Part shown: positions 1 through 11,422 of the stretch, in pieces
How the letters are laid out: every line of letters starts with the position of its first letter
Position numbering within the stretch: the stretch's first letter is position 1
Source of the DNA: Coprinopsis marcescibilis
Taxonomy: Eukaryota > Basidiomycota > Agaricomycetes > Agaricales > Psathyrellaceae
Length of the DNA: 64,000 bases
Direction: 5' to 3'
Assembly: GCA_004369085.1 (NCBI GenBank)
Contig: ML210146.1
Coordinates: 1,116,001 to 1,180,000 of the forward strand
Position numbers and translations under genes: made by a program
Notes under the pieces: generated by a model
Databases searched by the model: none
What the model was told of the DNA's origin: nothing
The model's input: the letters and a program-made list of their open reading frames with translations, nothing else

Positions 1-2207
1 AACCACCCACTTCGTACCCGGACGGTAAGTCATAGCACACCAACCCGCCCACACTTTTGACGCGTTTTTTGGCTCTGTAGTCATCACAAGGAAAGTTATC
101 TCTGAGGAAGACGCTCGGGAGCTCTTCAAGATGTAAGCACCCATGTTTGACTGTACCCCCATTTGCTCAACCATTTCATTTCCAAAGCTTTTACGACGGC
201 TGCTCGACATTCCTGTAAGTTTTCACAAAAAAAAATTCTCTTTCAACCATTGACCACAGGTTAGGCCAATTTTTGATAGCAAGACAGACACTTATGAAGC
301 CTTGCACGATCGTTCACCATTTGCAGTCGATGCAATTTGTATGGTTGCGGCCCGAGTAAGAGACGGTGGATGTACGTGCGTCTACAAACCGACGTTTCTA
401 AATTTTGACCCTTCTGCTACAGCGAAACCCAGCCTCATTCATCTCAAACTCTTGGAGGAAGTGCAGAATATCGCCAGGGCAACACTTTTCGCCCCGGTTC
501 TGAGCCCTGAAGCAGTGCAAGCTATGGGTGAGTTCACATTAGCGGTGAACTGTGGGTGGGTGCCAAACTAACGAGCCGTATAGTTCTTATTTCCGGATGG
601 TCTGACAACGGCTGGTTGAGTGGAGGTCATGCAGTTCGTATGGCAATGGAACTTTGTTAGTTGCCTACCTTTGCTTGTTCCTTCGCTCCGACTTAGATTG
701 TTTTAGCAATGCATCAGGCCTGGCCAAAGCTGAGAAAGAAGATCAACGCGAACAAGGTCAATAATGATGAAGACAGAGAACTCGTCATTGCGGCAAGGAC
801 ATGGTTTTGCCTGTACCTCTTCGAGCACCAGTAAGTCCATATGCGACCACTCAGTCTATGCTCGCCTGATCTGATCCGACTAGATTGTCCTATGGGACAG
901 GTCGTCCTGCAGTTATGAAGGACGACGAAAGTGTCCAGGATTGCCACCTACTCCTTCGGCATCCTCTCATGATCGACGACGACATGCGTCTTGTATCGAC
1001 CGTGGAACTCATCAAGATTCGCGAACGCATTCATAACGCAATGAGTCCTCTGGAAGGTTCTGTAAAATCTGATCACCTTGACGAGCTGCGGCGCGCGGAT
1101 CACGACTTCGATGAATGGTATAGAGTATGGGATGGTGCTTTCTCTGAACACTGGCCCGACGCTGGTATGTTGTCACTCATTCAAGTTGGTTAAGCACTGT
1201 GCTTATGATGTCCAGCGTTCTATCGACAGAGCCTTCAAATTCAGAAATTGCATGCACAACTATTCCACAATGCGACCGGCTTGCGGGGCATTAATGGACC
1301 AGAAGATGTGCAAAGAATGCCACCAGCCCAGCGAGACCTTGCCATTAGGTCGATAGAAATAGCGCAGAAGGGTCTTGACATTACCATTAACTCGCCTTCG
1401 TACCGGGAAGGAATGAAATACGGTAAGTGCAATCGTCACCTAACACGAATTGCTTGCTCATACCCAGTGCAGCCGTTCACTACACTCACGTCACTGCAAC
1501 CTTTGCAGCGTCGTTCCTCCTTCGTCTCGCGCGCCTCTTGTAAGTCTATTGATCCTCACCTTGTAACAACCTAGACTTAGTCAAATAGCCCAAACGATTG
1601 CAACATCGACGTAATCAGGGATCAAGTTCAGCATTTGTCTGTACTCATGTCAGCCAGTGCGTTTTGTTTTTCGAGCCTGTCGGATCGTTGTATTCACACA
1701 GATTCTTCAGTTCCGGGAAAGCGTTATGCTCTCACCTTGCAGCTAATGCTTAAACGCTCTACCAAACGAGCACAAACCTCCATGTCACGCTCCCCGGAGA
1801 GCATTCGAGAGTCGCAGCGAATGGTACCCATGCCCATGTCACACCAAAGTAATGTAGGGTCAATGCCACCACCGCCAATCCCTCGAAACGCCGAACCTAC
1901 CTCTCCAACCTACGAAATGCCGTTTGCAGGCCCGCCCTCTAACCACGGTATACACGGGCAGAATCTACATCCTCCTGGACCAGTCAACATGGCGCATCAT
2001 CCTCACCACCAGCATCAAGGCTTCCTCGACCCCAGCAAAGCTATGGACCCTAATTGGTGGGAAAGGACCTACGAAATGGCCCCTCCAGAGCAGGTTCCTG
2101 TTTGGCTGTCCGACCACAGCTTGGGTGGTGCCTCCTTCTCCCAACATGGCATGGACGCGTTCTTGCTTCCCAATGATTATCTTCCAGCTCAGCCGCAGAT
2201 CTGGTGA
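1..2207 (+). CDS. Fungal-specific transcription factor (Zn2Cys6 family type), C-terminal part
   Basis: The gene runs in from the left edge, so the DNA-binding N-terminus is missing. Short exons join in frame as RKVISEEDARELFKI, then FYDGCSTFLPIFDSKTD, then a long all-helical region. This resembles the middle homology region (fungal_trans domain) of binuclear-cluster regulators, where an LF..FF..C..FLP motif opens the domain. The LPIFDS join needs the acceptor at 262-266 (gttag) instead of the nearer cacag. Later exons lie at about 575-655, 709-830, 885-1166, 1215-1421 and 1467 onward. The last coding block (to 2207) is disordered, rich in Pro, Met, Ser and His, and is plausibly an activation region. 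Stop TGA is at 2205-2207. The DNA target and regulated pathway cannot be told from this fragment. Family assignment is probable; the zinc cluster itself is inferred, not seen. Confidence 0.75.
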
Positions 2208-2549
2208 CCCAAGCTGGCTAACATTTATTTTTCCTCTTCATTTGTACAGTATCTTCCTTCGATTTCCGCTTTGCTGCTGCCAGTTTGCTTTTGTCCTGGA
2301 ATCAACTTTGATACCCTGCCAGCCGTTTCGTTCACTGCTACACCTAGGCACTTCGCTGTTCGGATATCCATCATGCGCTACGCTCCCAATAAAAACAACT
2401 TCTTCACTGGAACCCCTATCTGCCTCGTGGCAGTACACATGACTTTGGTCGGATATAGGGGTCATGGCTTCCGCCTAGACTAGGCAATGTCTGAACACGA
2501 TGGCAACAACTCTCCGTTATTTCGCCTCGGATTCTGAACTCAGTTCCAA
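2208..2549. other. Intergenic, 342 bp
   Basis: Tandem spacer between the transcription factor stop and the Prm10-like start. It is T-rich just after the stop, as expected for a 3' UTR. No RNA gene, repeat or convincing extra exon was seen. Confidence 0.6.
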
Positions 2550-4679
2550 ATGGCCCTATTTCACTTCAAGGCCGAAGTCCCGGATACATCGAGTGCGAAA
2601 AATCTGGATACTGAACATTCGGAGATCGTCCAAGGAGATACCAAAGTGACACACGATGCCTCTTTTAGCGCAGAGCCCCATGCGGAACCGTCAGGTCGAC
2701 TGTCTCGAACTCTGAGTAGCCTTTCTCTCCGCTCAGCGTCCAGGAAACCGCGGCGCAAGCCCAGTATTACCTACAATACTGAGGGTGGGTTCTTTCCCGT
2801 TTATTGGTTGGTTGAATCTGACGAAATAATGACAGAGACGAACAAACGAAGAGATTTTATCCTCACCCTGACGAAGGCTTTAATGACCTTCGGTGCCCCA
2901 TCCCATCGCATAGAATCTCAAGTCAAGGCTGCAGCCCAAATTATGGAACTCGACGCTGGTCAGCTCAATTTCTGAATATGTTGACATCAACGCCAACCAT
3001 CCTCGAAGATTGTATGTACTTGCCGAACATGGCCATTATTTCCATGCGCCTGGGCGAGAAGGGCGTGATGCGCACATTCTTCATACGTGCTAGAGGTCGG
3101 GTTGCCTTGACTTCCTTGCAGAAAGTCCACCAAATCTACAGAAACGTTCTGCACGACAACCTACCTGCGGCTTCTGGAACTCACGCCTTGAAGAGGCTAC
3201 TCCTGGCTTCTCCGATCTATAATCTGGGGACACGGTGCTTCTTGGCGTTTATGAGCGCCTCCATCATATGTGGACTGTCCTTTGGTGGTTCCATTCTGGA
3301 TATGTGGATCAGCGGCATCTGTGCTTGCGCACTGCAGTACCTGGGCCTCAACGCAGCCAACAAAAGCGCGATGTATGCCAACGTTTACGAGTAAGGCACA
3401 CACTCTCTCAGATACAGCCAAATCTAATGGTGTGCACCAATCAGAATATCGGTGACTATTGTGGTTGCCTTTGTCGCCCGAGGACTCAGCAGCATCCCAG
3501 GGGATCTATTCTGTTACACTGCTATATCTTCTGCTGGAGTCGTTGTTATCTTGCCCGGATTTACTGTCTGTAAGCTCGGGTTTCAGAATGTGTTGACAAT
3601 GCCGGCTGACAGTTGTTCTGAATACGTGAAGTAATCAGCGCCCTGGAGCTTATGTCGCGCAACATTTTCTGCGGTTCCGTTCGAATCGTGTACGCTATTA
3701 TCTATACACTCTTCTTGGTCAGTGCTCATTTTGTTGTTGGGGATATATATCGCTCGCTCACGGAATCTGACAGGGCTTTGGACTAACGATAGGGTCGGAT
3801 CTGTACTTGCTTGTGGACCCAAAAGCCCGGAAAAACTACTATCACAGTACTTCTGACGCCACAAACCACGCCCATTCGAACCTCACGTATCTCCATGGGA
3901 CTTTTATGATGTTGAATGGCTCGTCAGTTTTGACCCCAATCACTGGGGTTTTGGGAATTCACGAAGACGGCGGCAAAGGATCCAACATCATCGTAAAGGG
4001 TGCGAAACATTTTTTTGTATATACATCTGCCACAATGATTTTACATCCATACCAGGTTGCGTAAGAGATGTAAATTGGGAGTGGTGGCGCCAACAATTGC
4101 CGTGGTGGACTATGTTCCTTCTTGTGCCGATATACTCGACGTGCTCCTCGCTGTCCAATTTGCAGTACTGGAGGAGTATGAAGCTCCTCGTCATGGTTTT
4201 CATCTCCTGCTGTTCCTTTGCTGCCAATCGGGCATCTGGACTTATGCTGCCAGGTAGAACGGATATCGTTTCCGCAGCCGGGGCGCTTGTAATTGGGACT
4301 CTTGGCAACATATATTCAAGACTCGGCCGTGGAACGGCTTTTACAACAATGGTAACTGGCGTACTGTTCCTTGTTCCTGTACGTCTCTTTATCAGGATCT
4401 CATCGTAAACCTGTGATGACGATGTGCTATCTTGAAAGTCGGGCATTGCTCAGGGTGGAGGAGTCACTCAGACTTTTCACACATCGGAAGAACAGTATTC
4501 AAGTGGGTTCTCTTTGGCTCTCAGAATGGTTACGGTCGCAGCTGGGGTCACCATCGGATTGTTCGTTAGCCAATGCATCGGTGCGAGAGCAGAGAAACAG
4601 TCTCCCTTCTCAACTCACCCAGACATATTCAGTATATCTATTTGGAGCCAGAAAAAATGCGGCCCATTTTGCTTTCTAG
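2550..4679 (+). CDS. Prm10-like DUF1212/ThrE-family multispan membrane protein
   Basis: A soluble N-terminus of about 85 residues rich in Ser and Arg is followed by the DUF1212 (ThrE-like) core starting near RRDFILTLTKALMTFGAPSH. Many hydrophobic segments follow, with motifs typical of fungal pheromone-regulated membrane protein 10 homologues (GLSFGGSILDMW; GDLFCYTAISSAGVVVILPG; FTVISALELMSRNI). Several introns of about 50 nt interrupt the gene; one at about 2960-3009 gives the join LDADCMYLPN. A final intron at 4581-4632 (gtgcga...attcag) restores the family's conserved tail VYLFGARKNAAHFAF with stop at 4677-4679. Reading through it instead would give an unrelated tail to 4756. The family is related to bacterial threonine/serine exporters; in yeast Prm10 is induced by pheromone, but the substrate is unknown. 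A transporter role here is inferred from family only. Confidence 0.85.
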
Positions 4680-5126
4680 TGAACACCTGCTCCTGTATCG
4701 TCTTCAAGTCTATGCTCGGAACGGCCTTGATTCCCCTCCAATTTAGTAATCATTAAGATACACGATTACTGGCGACCATATATGAGCGTCACCAATTACA
4801 CATACTTCCCAGGAGCTGCAGTATAATCCATCTTCCAGAGCAATTGCCGTGACAGACTCCCAGCCAATGGCCCAGGCACTAAAGCAGCCTTGGGCAATTA
4901 CAAGGGGGTATGACCCCAAAAGAGTACTTTTTCAGGATCATGGAAACCAATATTACTTAATATTGAAATATTGATCCTGATCCCGTAAATGGTACATAAG
5001 TATCGGATCAAATGTTTCAGCGGCCCGAGGTACGGCATGGACATACGCTTAGCGATCATCTTTGCAAAAAGGCACGATTGAGATGACTCTACGACTCTCT
5101 TCACTTCCCCTTACTCCATTACTGTA
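4680..5126. other. Intergenic, 447 bp
   Basis: Tandem spacer between the Prm10-like gene and LSG1. It contains the interrupted hairpin listed at 4932-4980 and is AT-rich around it. No further gene was seen. Confidence 0.6.
4932..4980. repeat. Interrupted inverted repeat (hairpin)
   Basis: Outer arms tcaggatca (4932-4940) and tgatcctga (4972-4980) are perfect 9-bp reverse complements. Inside them caatatt (4948-4954) and aatattg (4959-4965) pair around a 4-nt loop. The two stems stack into one hairpin of 49 nt with a small internal loop. It could be a 3'-UTR structure, a MITE remnant or chance. Confidence 0.6.
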
Positions 5127-7499
5127 ATGGTAACCGATTCTATTCATCTCATGTATTTCAAATGACCTCATCCTTTAATTAGCCTGCCAGAAACAGGAAT
5201 CAAAATCCAAGTGGCCTTGGGAGGGCCATTATCAACCGAAAAGTAAAAGATGCACACAGGGCCGAACGTTCTGGCTTGGTGAGTTATGGAGATTGTGTTA
5301 GCAACCTAGTGTCTGACTTATGATCAATAGTTCTCCGTCGATCTAGATACAAATCGCTTGAAGTCTGTTACGCAAGAGCGGGATCTCGACGAATTCCTCA
5401 ATACCGCAGAGTTGGCTGGAACTGATTTCACAGCGGGTGTGTAGTGGCTGCATACTTTGCAAGATCGCTGCTAACAGTGGTAGACTAGAACGTAGGAATG
5501 TCAAGGTCATCAACCAAACGACGCTTTCCCACAATGCTAACCCGTACCTGTTAACACCTGCGGAAGAAGAAAAGGTCATTAAAAAGCAGAATGAAAACGC
5601 AGCTCGTCTCCGTGTACCTCGTCGACCACCATGGAAGAAATCCATGAAGCATGAGGAGCTTGATTTGAATGAAAGAACCGCGTTCTTAGAATGGAGAAGG
5701 AACCTTGCGCAGTATGTCCCTCTACCATAGCTGAATGTTTCGCAACTCAAGGAATTGTCAGGCTTCAGGAAACCGATAACATGTTGCTCACCCCTTTTGA
5801 ACGAAACATTGAAGTATGGCGTCAACTCTGGCGTGTCCTTGAAAGGTCCCACTTGGTTGTGCAGATCGTCGATGCACGGAATCCTCTCAGATTCAGATGT
5901 AAAGATCTGGAAGATTATGTCCGCGATGTGGAGGGGAATGAGGGAGAATCAGGTTCTGGACCTGGAAAGCGTACCAACATGCTGCTTATCAACAAGGCCG
6001 ACCTCTTGACCTTGAAACAACGGTGCGTTATTCGCTTAAAATCACTGCGATTGGTCAGGTACTGATTTGCTCCAGGCAATATTGGGCCGATTACTTCGAG
6101 AAAGAAGGGATACCCTTTGCGTTTTACTCAGCTGCAACTGTTGCCGCAATACAACTGGCCAGACGAGAGGCCGCAGAAGCATTACAGCTCGCCGCTGATA
6201 CCGCTGCTGAGAAAACCAGGTCTGAACCGGAGTCTGAAGACGAGGGCGAAGAAGAAAACGGGGATGAGCACGAAGAACCAGAAGCCCCAGAAGATTCGGA
6301 TGATAGTGAAGAGGATGAAGCAGACGATGGTTCATATTTCTCTGCCGAGGAGGACGGTGAAGAGGACCAGGACCCTAGAACTAAAATTCTTTCTGTTGAT
6401 GAGCTGGAAGCCCTTTTCCTTCGGATGGCACCTAACCTTGGAGGTTAGTATCTGCTCTCTAACGCGTTAAAGATACTCAAGTTCGTTCTAGAATTCAGGG
6501 ACTCCAGTGGGAAGGCACCGGAAAGGCTCGTTCTCGGACTAGTTGGATACCCCAACGTCGGCAAATCGAGTACCATTAACTCTCTCCTTGGTGAGAAGAA
6601 GGTCAGCGTCTCGGCTACGCCGGGAAAGACGAAGCACTTTCAGACTATCAACCTTTCCGATACGATTGTCCTTTGCGATTGCCCCGGTCTTGTTTTCCCC
6701 CAATTCGCCGCGACGAAGGCTGAGTTGGTTTGTGACGGTGTCCTGCCCATCGACCAGCTTAGGGAATATACTGGCCCCGTCGCACTAATTGCTCGCAGAA
6801 TTCCGCAAAAAGTACTCGAAACGATCTACGGCCTCAGCATAAAAATCATCAGTGTTGAAGAAAGAGGTACTGGCAAGGTACGGCCAGAGGATTTCCTCCA
6901 GGCGTATGCAAGTGAGTCAAATATTGCTTGCAACAAAAGGTCTGATCTAAATATTCTGTTCAGTTGCAAGAGGATTCACCCGGGCCGGTCAAGGAAATCC
7001 TGACGAAGCAAGGGCAGCGAGACACATCCTCAAAGACTATGTGAACGGAAAGCTCCTCTATTGCAACCCACCTCCCTCGATACCAGAGGAAGAATTCAAC
7101 GATGAGATGCACGAACAGCAACTGGAACTCTACGCCACTAAGAAAAAGGCCCCTCTTACGCGTGTCGGGAAGAACGCGGATACGTATGTGACTCCGGACC
7201 TACCTTCATTTGGCCCCGTCAACAACATGAGCCAAAAATCTCGCAATGTGGACGAAAGCTTCTTCCAAAATCAGGGGCTCTCTTCGCGTCCGTTTACGGC
7301 TGGGTCCAAAGCAAACGGAAAAGAAGTTTCAAGAGTGCTTCTCTATCCAAACCAAGTTATGGTTGCCGACGATGGCACACCGAGGGGACTTGAGGAGCGT
7401 ATAAAAGCAATGGCCGATATTAGGGACCAAGGAACGGGTAAAAAGGGCCACAAAAAAGCGAAAAGAGTCAAACATAGAAGCGGTAGAGGGTATGACTAG
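5127..7499 (+). CDS. LSG1: Large-subunit GTPase Lsg1 (60S export factor GTPase)
   Basis: Cytoplasmic circularly permuted GTPase that releases Nmd3 from pre-60S subunits. The permuted order is visible: G4 LLINKADLL comes first, then a long acidic insertion (Glu/Asp-rich, about 6220-6360), then G1 GYPNVGKSS and G3 DCPGL. The N-terminus GLGRAIINRK and the segment LTPFERNIEVWRQLWRVLER are family hallmarks. The only in-frame start is ATG at 5127-5129. It is followed at once by a 53-nt intron (5130-5182), so the first coding exon is just the start codon. Later exons are 5183-5278, 5331-5436 and from 5489. The join AQLQETDNMLLTP uses donor ca|gtatgt and an acceptor just before gcttcagg. The C-terminal tail is basic (KKGHKKAKRVKHRSGRGYD), as in rRNA-binding factors. 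Stop at 7497-7499. Confidence 0.93.
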
Positions 7500-7646
7500 G
7501 TTCGATATACTTACTGGCTTGTTTCTGCTGCCGCATACATGCATGCATGTCAGGATTTGTTTGTGGTTGTTATCGCATAAATATAGCACTCGACATCCGA
7601 TCTGCCTTCCTGCCAGTGCTTTCTTTCTCTCTTACCACCTTCCACC

Positions 7647-9760
7647 ATGCTGGACTCATTGGAACCGACACGCCTGTCACAGTTCCACAATATATGCGCC
7701 AGATTGGAGACTGTGCGCGATGGGCGTAGGGATGGTGAGTAACTTCATGGTTCGCCCTGCGCTTCTCACTGATCGACCAACTGATCGACCAACTGTTTCT
7801 AGTCCTTTTGCTAGACTTTAACGAGCCAGTGATTATTGGAAGGAATCCAGCGCTATGGTGCACGCAAATCAAGTCGAATATTATCTATTCAGGCTGAACT
7901 ATTTTGCCGTCAGCTCCTACGTTGTGAACGATAACCTGATTTCTGGAATTCATTGCAAGCTATATGCGTCAGTTCTGGTTTCTTCGCGTTTCCTTTCAAT
8001 AATTGGAAGGGGCAATCATACAGTGTACGTTCACCGTCTGGCGGAATAATCGTCTCCTGTCAAGTATATATATCCTATTCCATTGTTATTGACCCACTCA
8101 CCGTCCTGTCGCTAGGACATGTCCAGAAACGGAATTATCCTGAACAGTTATCATATACGAAAAGCTTCGGCCATCCTGATGAACGGGGATGTTCTTCAGC
8201 TGCCCAACATGCTCGGTTTGTGCTCCAGGTGCCAGTGTTCTGGAGTTTGAAGTGTTTATACTTGCCATGGAAGAATTCACCTGTATCCATCTGATCAAAG
8301 ACCCCCTCGAACAACTATCTTTATTCGATCCAACGCCTCCAAGATGTTCTCGGAGAACTCCTGCAAGAAAGGTATTGATTCCCTCGTGCTTATGCTTCAT
8401 ACCCGACACATATAACATCGTGGATAGCAAATCGGTCGCTACACAGTCATGTCACAGTGTCTTGGGACCGGATCATTCGCGACTGTCCATCTCGCCTTTG
8501 ACCCAGAAAACCACAAACAGGTGGCATGCAAAAGCATTCGCACCAGGCGCGACCATGAAATCAAGCAGGTCTTAAAGGAAGTACGAATCCTCTTGACACT
8601 TAAACACGTCAGTCTCCTTGCGGTCGCAGCTTCTGCCCGTTGTCGCTAACGCCTCGTTTTTAGCCGAATATAAATGAGATTTACGACACAGGAGAGAATG
8701 ACAGATTCATGTTTGAGATCTCATCGTTCACGTTGTAACCCGTCTCTAACTTCGAAGTTGCATCAAGCCATATCTTTTTACAGTTATGCACCGGAGGGGA
8801 TTTATTCACCTACGTCTCTTCGGCTAACAGTGCTGGAATCCGACTTTGTGAAGCCGAATCAAAGTATATCATGTTTCAACTCCTCAAAGGGTTGGAATAC
8901 CTTCACGGAAAGCATGTTTCCCATCGAGGTCAGTACACTAGATACATTCATTCCCCGCACATTTATTAAATCCTGACTTCTCAGATCTGAAGGTGCGTAT
9001 ATTGGAAAGTGGTGCAGGTGTGTCCGCTTACGGCGTTTAAGCCCGAGAATATTCTTCTCTATGCCCCTGGACCGTATCCACGCATATTGATTGCTGATTT
9101 TGGTTTGGCCCGCCCAAACGCGTACCAGGAGACTCTGAATGTCTGTGGGACCGTCTCCTACCTTCCCCCTGAGGGAATCCTTGCTTTGGATAATAAACAC
9201 CTTGGATATTTAGGGTACGTATTTTCCCCAGGTAATGCAAACACCCTCTCACCCTTTCCGTTAGAATGCCTGCCGACTGTTGGAGTGCTGGCGTCATCTT
9301 ATACGTTATGATATGGCAAGTCCCCCGTACGGCACTAACCGATGGCACAAGGCTCTAATCCGCATTAGCGGTTCTCATCCATTCGACAACGATTCCACTT
9401 ACGACTCTTCTTTGACATGCGCCGACTCGGTAGAGATATCGTGCGAAAGCATGCATCAATTGTCGCAAAGTTCTACGGACTGCCAGGGGCATGATCGGCA
9501 AACCAGATTGAAGGCTAGAATCGTGCATGAAGAGGCTGTATTCCAGCAATTCATATGGCGCGATTTACCGCAAGGTATGGGGGTTTTGGTGGACTGCCAT
9601 ACCGACTCACATGTTTCGTTCAGCGCGACATCTTACGCAGTCGTTGCTTGTCAACAATCCTCGACACCGCGCCACAGTCTTCGATGCACTACAATGCGAT
9701 TGGATAATGTCGGAACTCGTGGATCTCGAGATGCTTTACCAACGTAAAATTCTGGCATGA
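7647..9760 (+). CDS. FHA-domain Ser/Thr protein kinase (Rad53/Chk2-Mek1 family)
   Basis: ATG at 7647 opens exon 1 (to 7734); an 80-nt intron follows. An N-terminal FHA domain is built from several short exons: VIIGRNPALW, then NDNLISGIHCKLYA, then DMSRNGIILNSYHIRK. A kinase domain follows with glycine loop CLGTGSFATVHLAF, ATP lysine in VACKSI, catalytic loop HRDLKPEN, and DFGLARPN. The activation-segment end is SYLPPEG, an atypical APE motif. The catalytic loop is assembled across an 8-nt micro-exon (8985-8992). FHA plus kinase order is that of DNA-damage (Rad53/Chk2/Dun1) and meiotic (Mek1) kinases; which subtype is not decidable by eye. Stop TGA/TAG region ends at 9760. The gene converges on S-formylglutathione hydrolase with only 95 bp between stops. 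Confidence 0.85.
7768..7795. repeat. 12-bp tandem duplication inside intron 1 of the FHA kinase
   Basis: The unit actgatcgacca occurs twice head to tail (7768-7779 and 7780-7791) and starts a third time (actg). It lengthens intron 1 to 80 nt, longer than most introns here. Confidence 0.8.
8985..8992 (+). other. 8-nt micro-exon encoding part of the kinase HRDLK loop
   Basis: Exon ...catcgag ends at 8928. Intron 8929-8984 (gtcagt...ctcag, 56 nt) follows, then the exon atctgaag, then intron 8993-9041 (gtgcgt...ttaag, 49 nt), then cccgagaat. Joined, this reads S-H-R-D-L-K-P-E-N. No other in-frame join of these exons restores the motif. Confidence 0.85.
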
Positions 9761-9855
9761 AATTAGGCATGTCCCAGCCAGGGTAAAACAACAATAATCA
9801 GCATTCGATAAACATTTGTCATACACGGATATCTGTTTCTTTGATCCTTACTGTC

Positions 9856-11073
9856 TTACGCCTTCAAGAAGTTAGCATGGACTTGAAAGGAAAAGGTAAG
9901 CCACAGTCGATGAGAAATATCGCTAAGCACCTACAGTGAACATGATCCGCCGCAAAGGTAGAAATCTAGAAACAAGGTGTAAGGTAGGAGGGAGTCAACC
10001 GAAGATGGATGTAGTACCGAGTGCTTACAAAGTAGTAACTATGGTCGTACTCCGGCTGGCTTCTGACACGTATTTGGACTTCATCGTACCCGGCGGCCCT
10101 CGCTGCCTTGAGAAAGTTTTCAGGAAGAAGCTGGCCTTGCTGGTAAAACTTATCCCCGGTTCCCTGTAATCGTTGATGTCAGGTAAGCAGAACGAAATCG
10201 GTATCAAATATGTGAGTGCTGACATAGTCGATGAGAATGTGCAAAGGGTCGCTGGATTTCGCAATAAGTTCCGTGGCGTCGTAACGATCTGCTCCTTCCT
10301 GCAAGCCACCAGCCAAGTATCCTTTGAAGGCTTTCTCTCCCCAAGGACACTTGGAAGGATTGGTGATTGGGGCAAAAGCCGAGGCAGAACGATATTGTTT
10401 TGACTTGGATGACAAGTACAACACCAATGCGCCATGTCCACCCATGCTATGTCCGAAAATGGACTGTCTCGTGAGGTCCTAGTATGAAGTTTGCAGGTGA
10501 GTGAAGCATCAGCAAGGAGAATGGCAGATGTGCGTACAATCGGCAGCTTTTCCGCCTCAAGCACTTTAGGAAGTTCCACTGTTATATGATCGTACATGTT
10601 GTAGTGCTTGGAATATTCTGGTTTGGTGGCATTGATGTAGAAACCGGCACCTGTCCCAAAGTCCCAGTCGTCTTCTTCGCCCGGGACTCCAGCACCACGG
10701 GGCGAGGTATCTGGGAAGAGGATTGCGATACCCTGAGCAGAAGCTGCTCCGAAAAATCCCCCTTTCTGGGCCCTGGGTATGGCTGTTAGGTCGACCAGGA
10801 AACAAGTTGGCTGCGAAACGCCTACCCGTTGTCTTCTGTGCAGGTCAGGCCAGCCAGGTAGACGAGGAGCGGGGCCTTTTGGCCAGACTTTAGATAGGGG
10901 AGGAAGAGGTTGAAGTGGGCATCTAAACCACCAAGAGCAGCAGACTGCAAAATCCTCATTCATTCATCGGAAACAATGGCAAGGATCACAAGTTGATTCA
11001 CCTTGAACTTGTACTTGTTAAGTTCTCCCGCAAAGGCTTTAGAGGTAGATACTTTCTCCAGGGGTCCAGTCAT
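9856..11073 (-). CDS. S-formylglutathione hydrolase (esterase D family)
   Basis: Hydrolyses S-formylglutathione to formate and glutathione in formaldehyde detoxification (EC 3.1.2.12). The minus-strand start at 11073-11071 gives [18 protein letters not shown], followed by an intron. Family blocks in order are [37 protein letters not shown], the nucleophile elbow [12 protein letters not shown], and the C-terminal [20 protein letters not shown]. The catalytic His lies in YDHSYYF, and the last exon gives DHVHFHANFLKA, stop at 9858-9856. The tail depends on an intron (gtaggtgc...tttcaag) just before the last exon. The middle exon's frame stays open across neighbouring introns, but the homology changes frame there, so those stretches are intronic. 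Cytosolic, since no targeting peptide is evident. Confidence 0.93.
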
Positions 11074-11422
11074 CGTAGGTTAGTTCGTCGAGGCTGTGGT
11101 TGAGAGCAGCAGAGATGCGGGGAATTGTTGGAGATTCAGAAGCTAGTGGAGTAGCCGATCCAGAAGATGGGCGAGGTTGGGGTTCAAGAACCATCACGTG
11201 TGGACAGTTAGGAGCTCTCGGGCCAGGAACTCCAGAATTGGTAGAAAGAGCATACGATGCACGAGTTGACTTGAAGGTACATAATAGAAGGAGCAGGTTA
11301 ACTTTATTCGAAAGCTAATTATTACACGCATTCAATTGACAGTGTACATATGGGTCCGGACTCCAACTAGTAGTCACTGATCGGGATCTGATCAATTGTG
11401 GCAGTGAGCATACACTGGTAGT
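11074..11422. promoter_or_regulatory. Divergent promoter region, 349 bp
   Basis: Lies between the starts of S-formylglutathione hydrolase (-) and the RNase III-fold gene (+). It must hold both promoters. No specific operator was recognised. Confidence 0.45.

Noticed and set aside
60..65. Other acgcgt hexamers (for example near 60, 2155, 7158, 16785, 57814) as MCB sites
   Set aside because: Most fall in coding or intronic sequence and their number is about what chance predicts for 64 kb.
4633..4756. Alternative C-terminus of the Prm10-like protein by reading through to 4756
   Set aside because: Splicing of 4581-4632 restores the conserved family tail ending ARKNAAHFAF at 4679, so the longer read-through is intronic.
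10025..10963. Continuous minus-strand frame of 312 codons within the S-formylglutathione hydrolase gene
   Set aside because: Homology to the hydrolase switches frame at splice sites; the frame merely stays open through introns around the middle exon.
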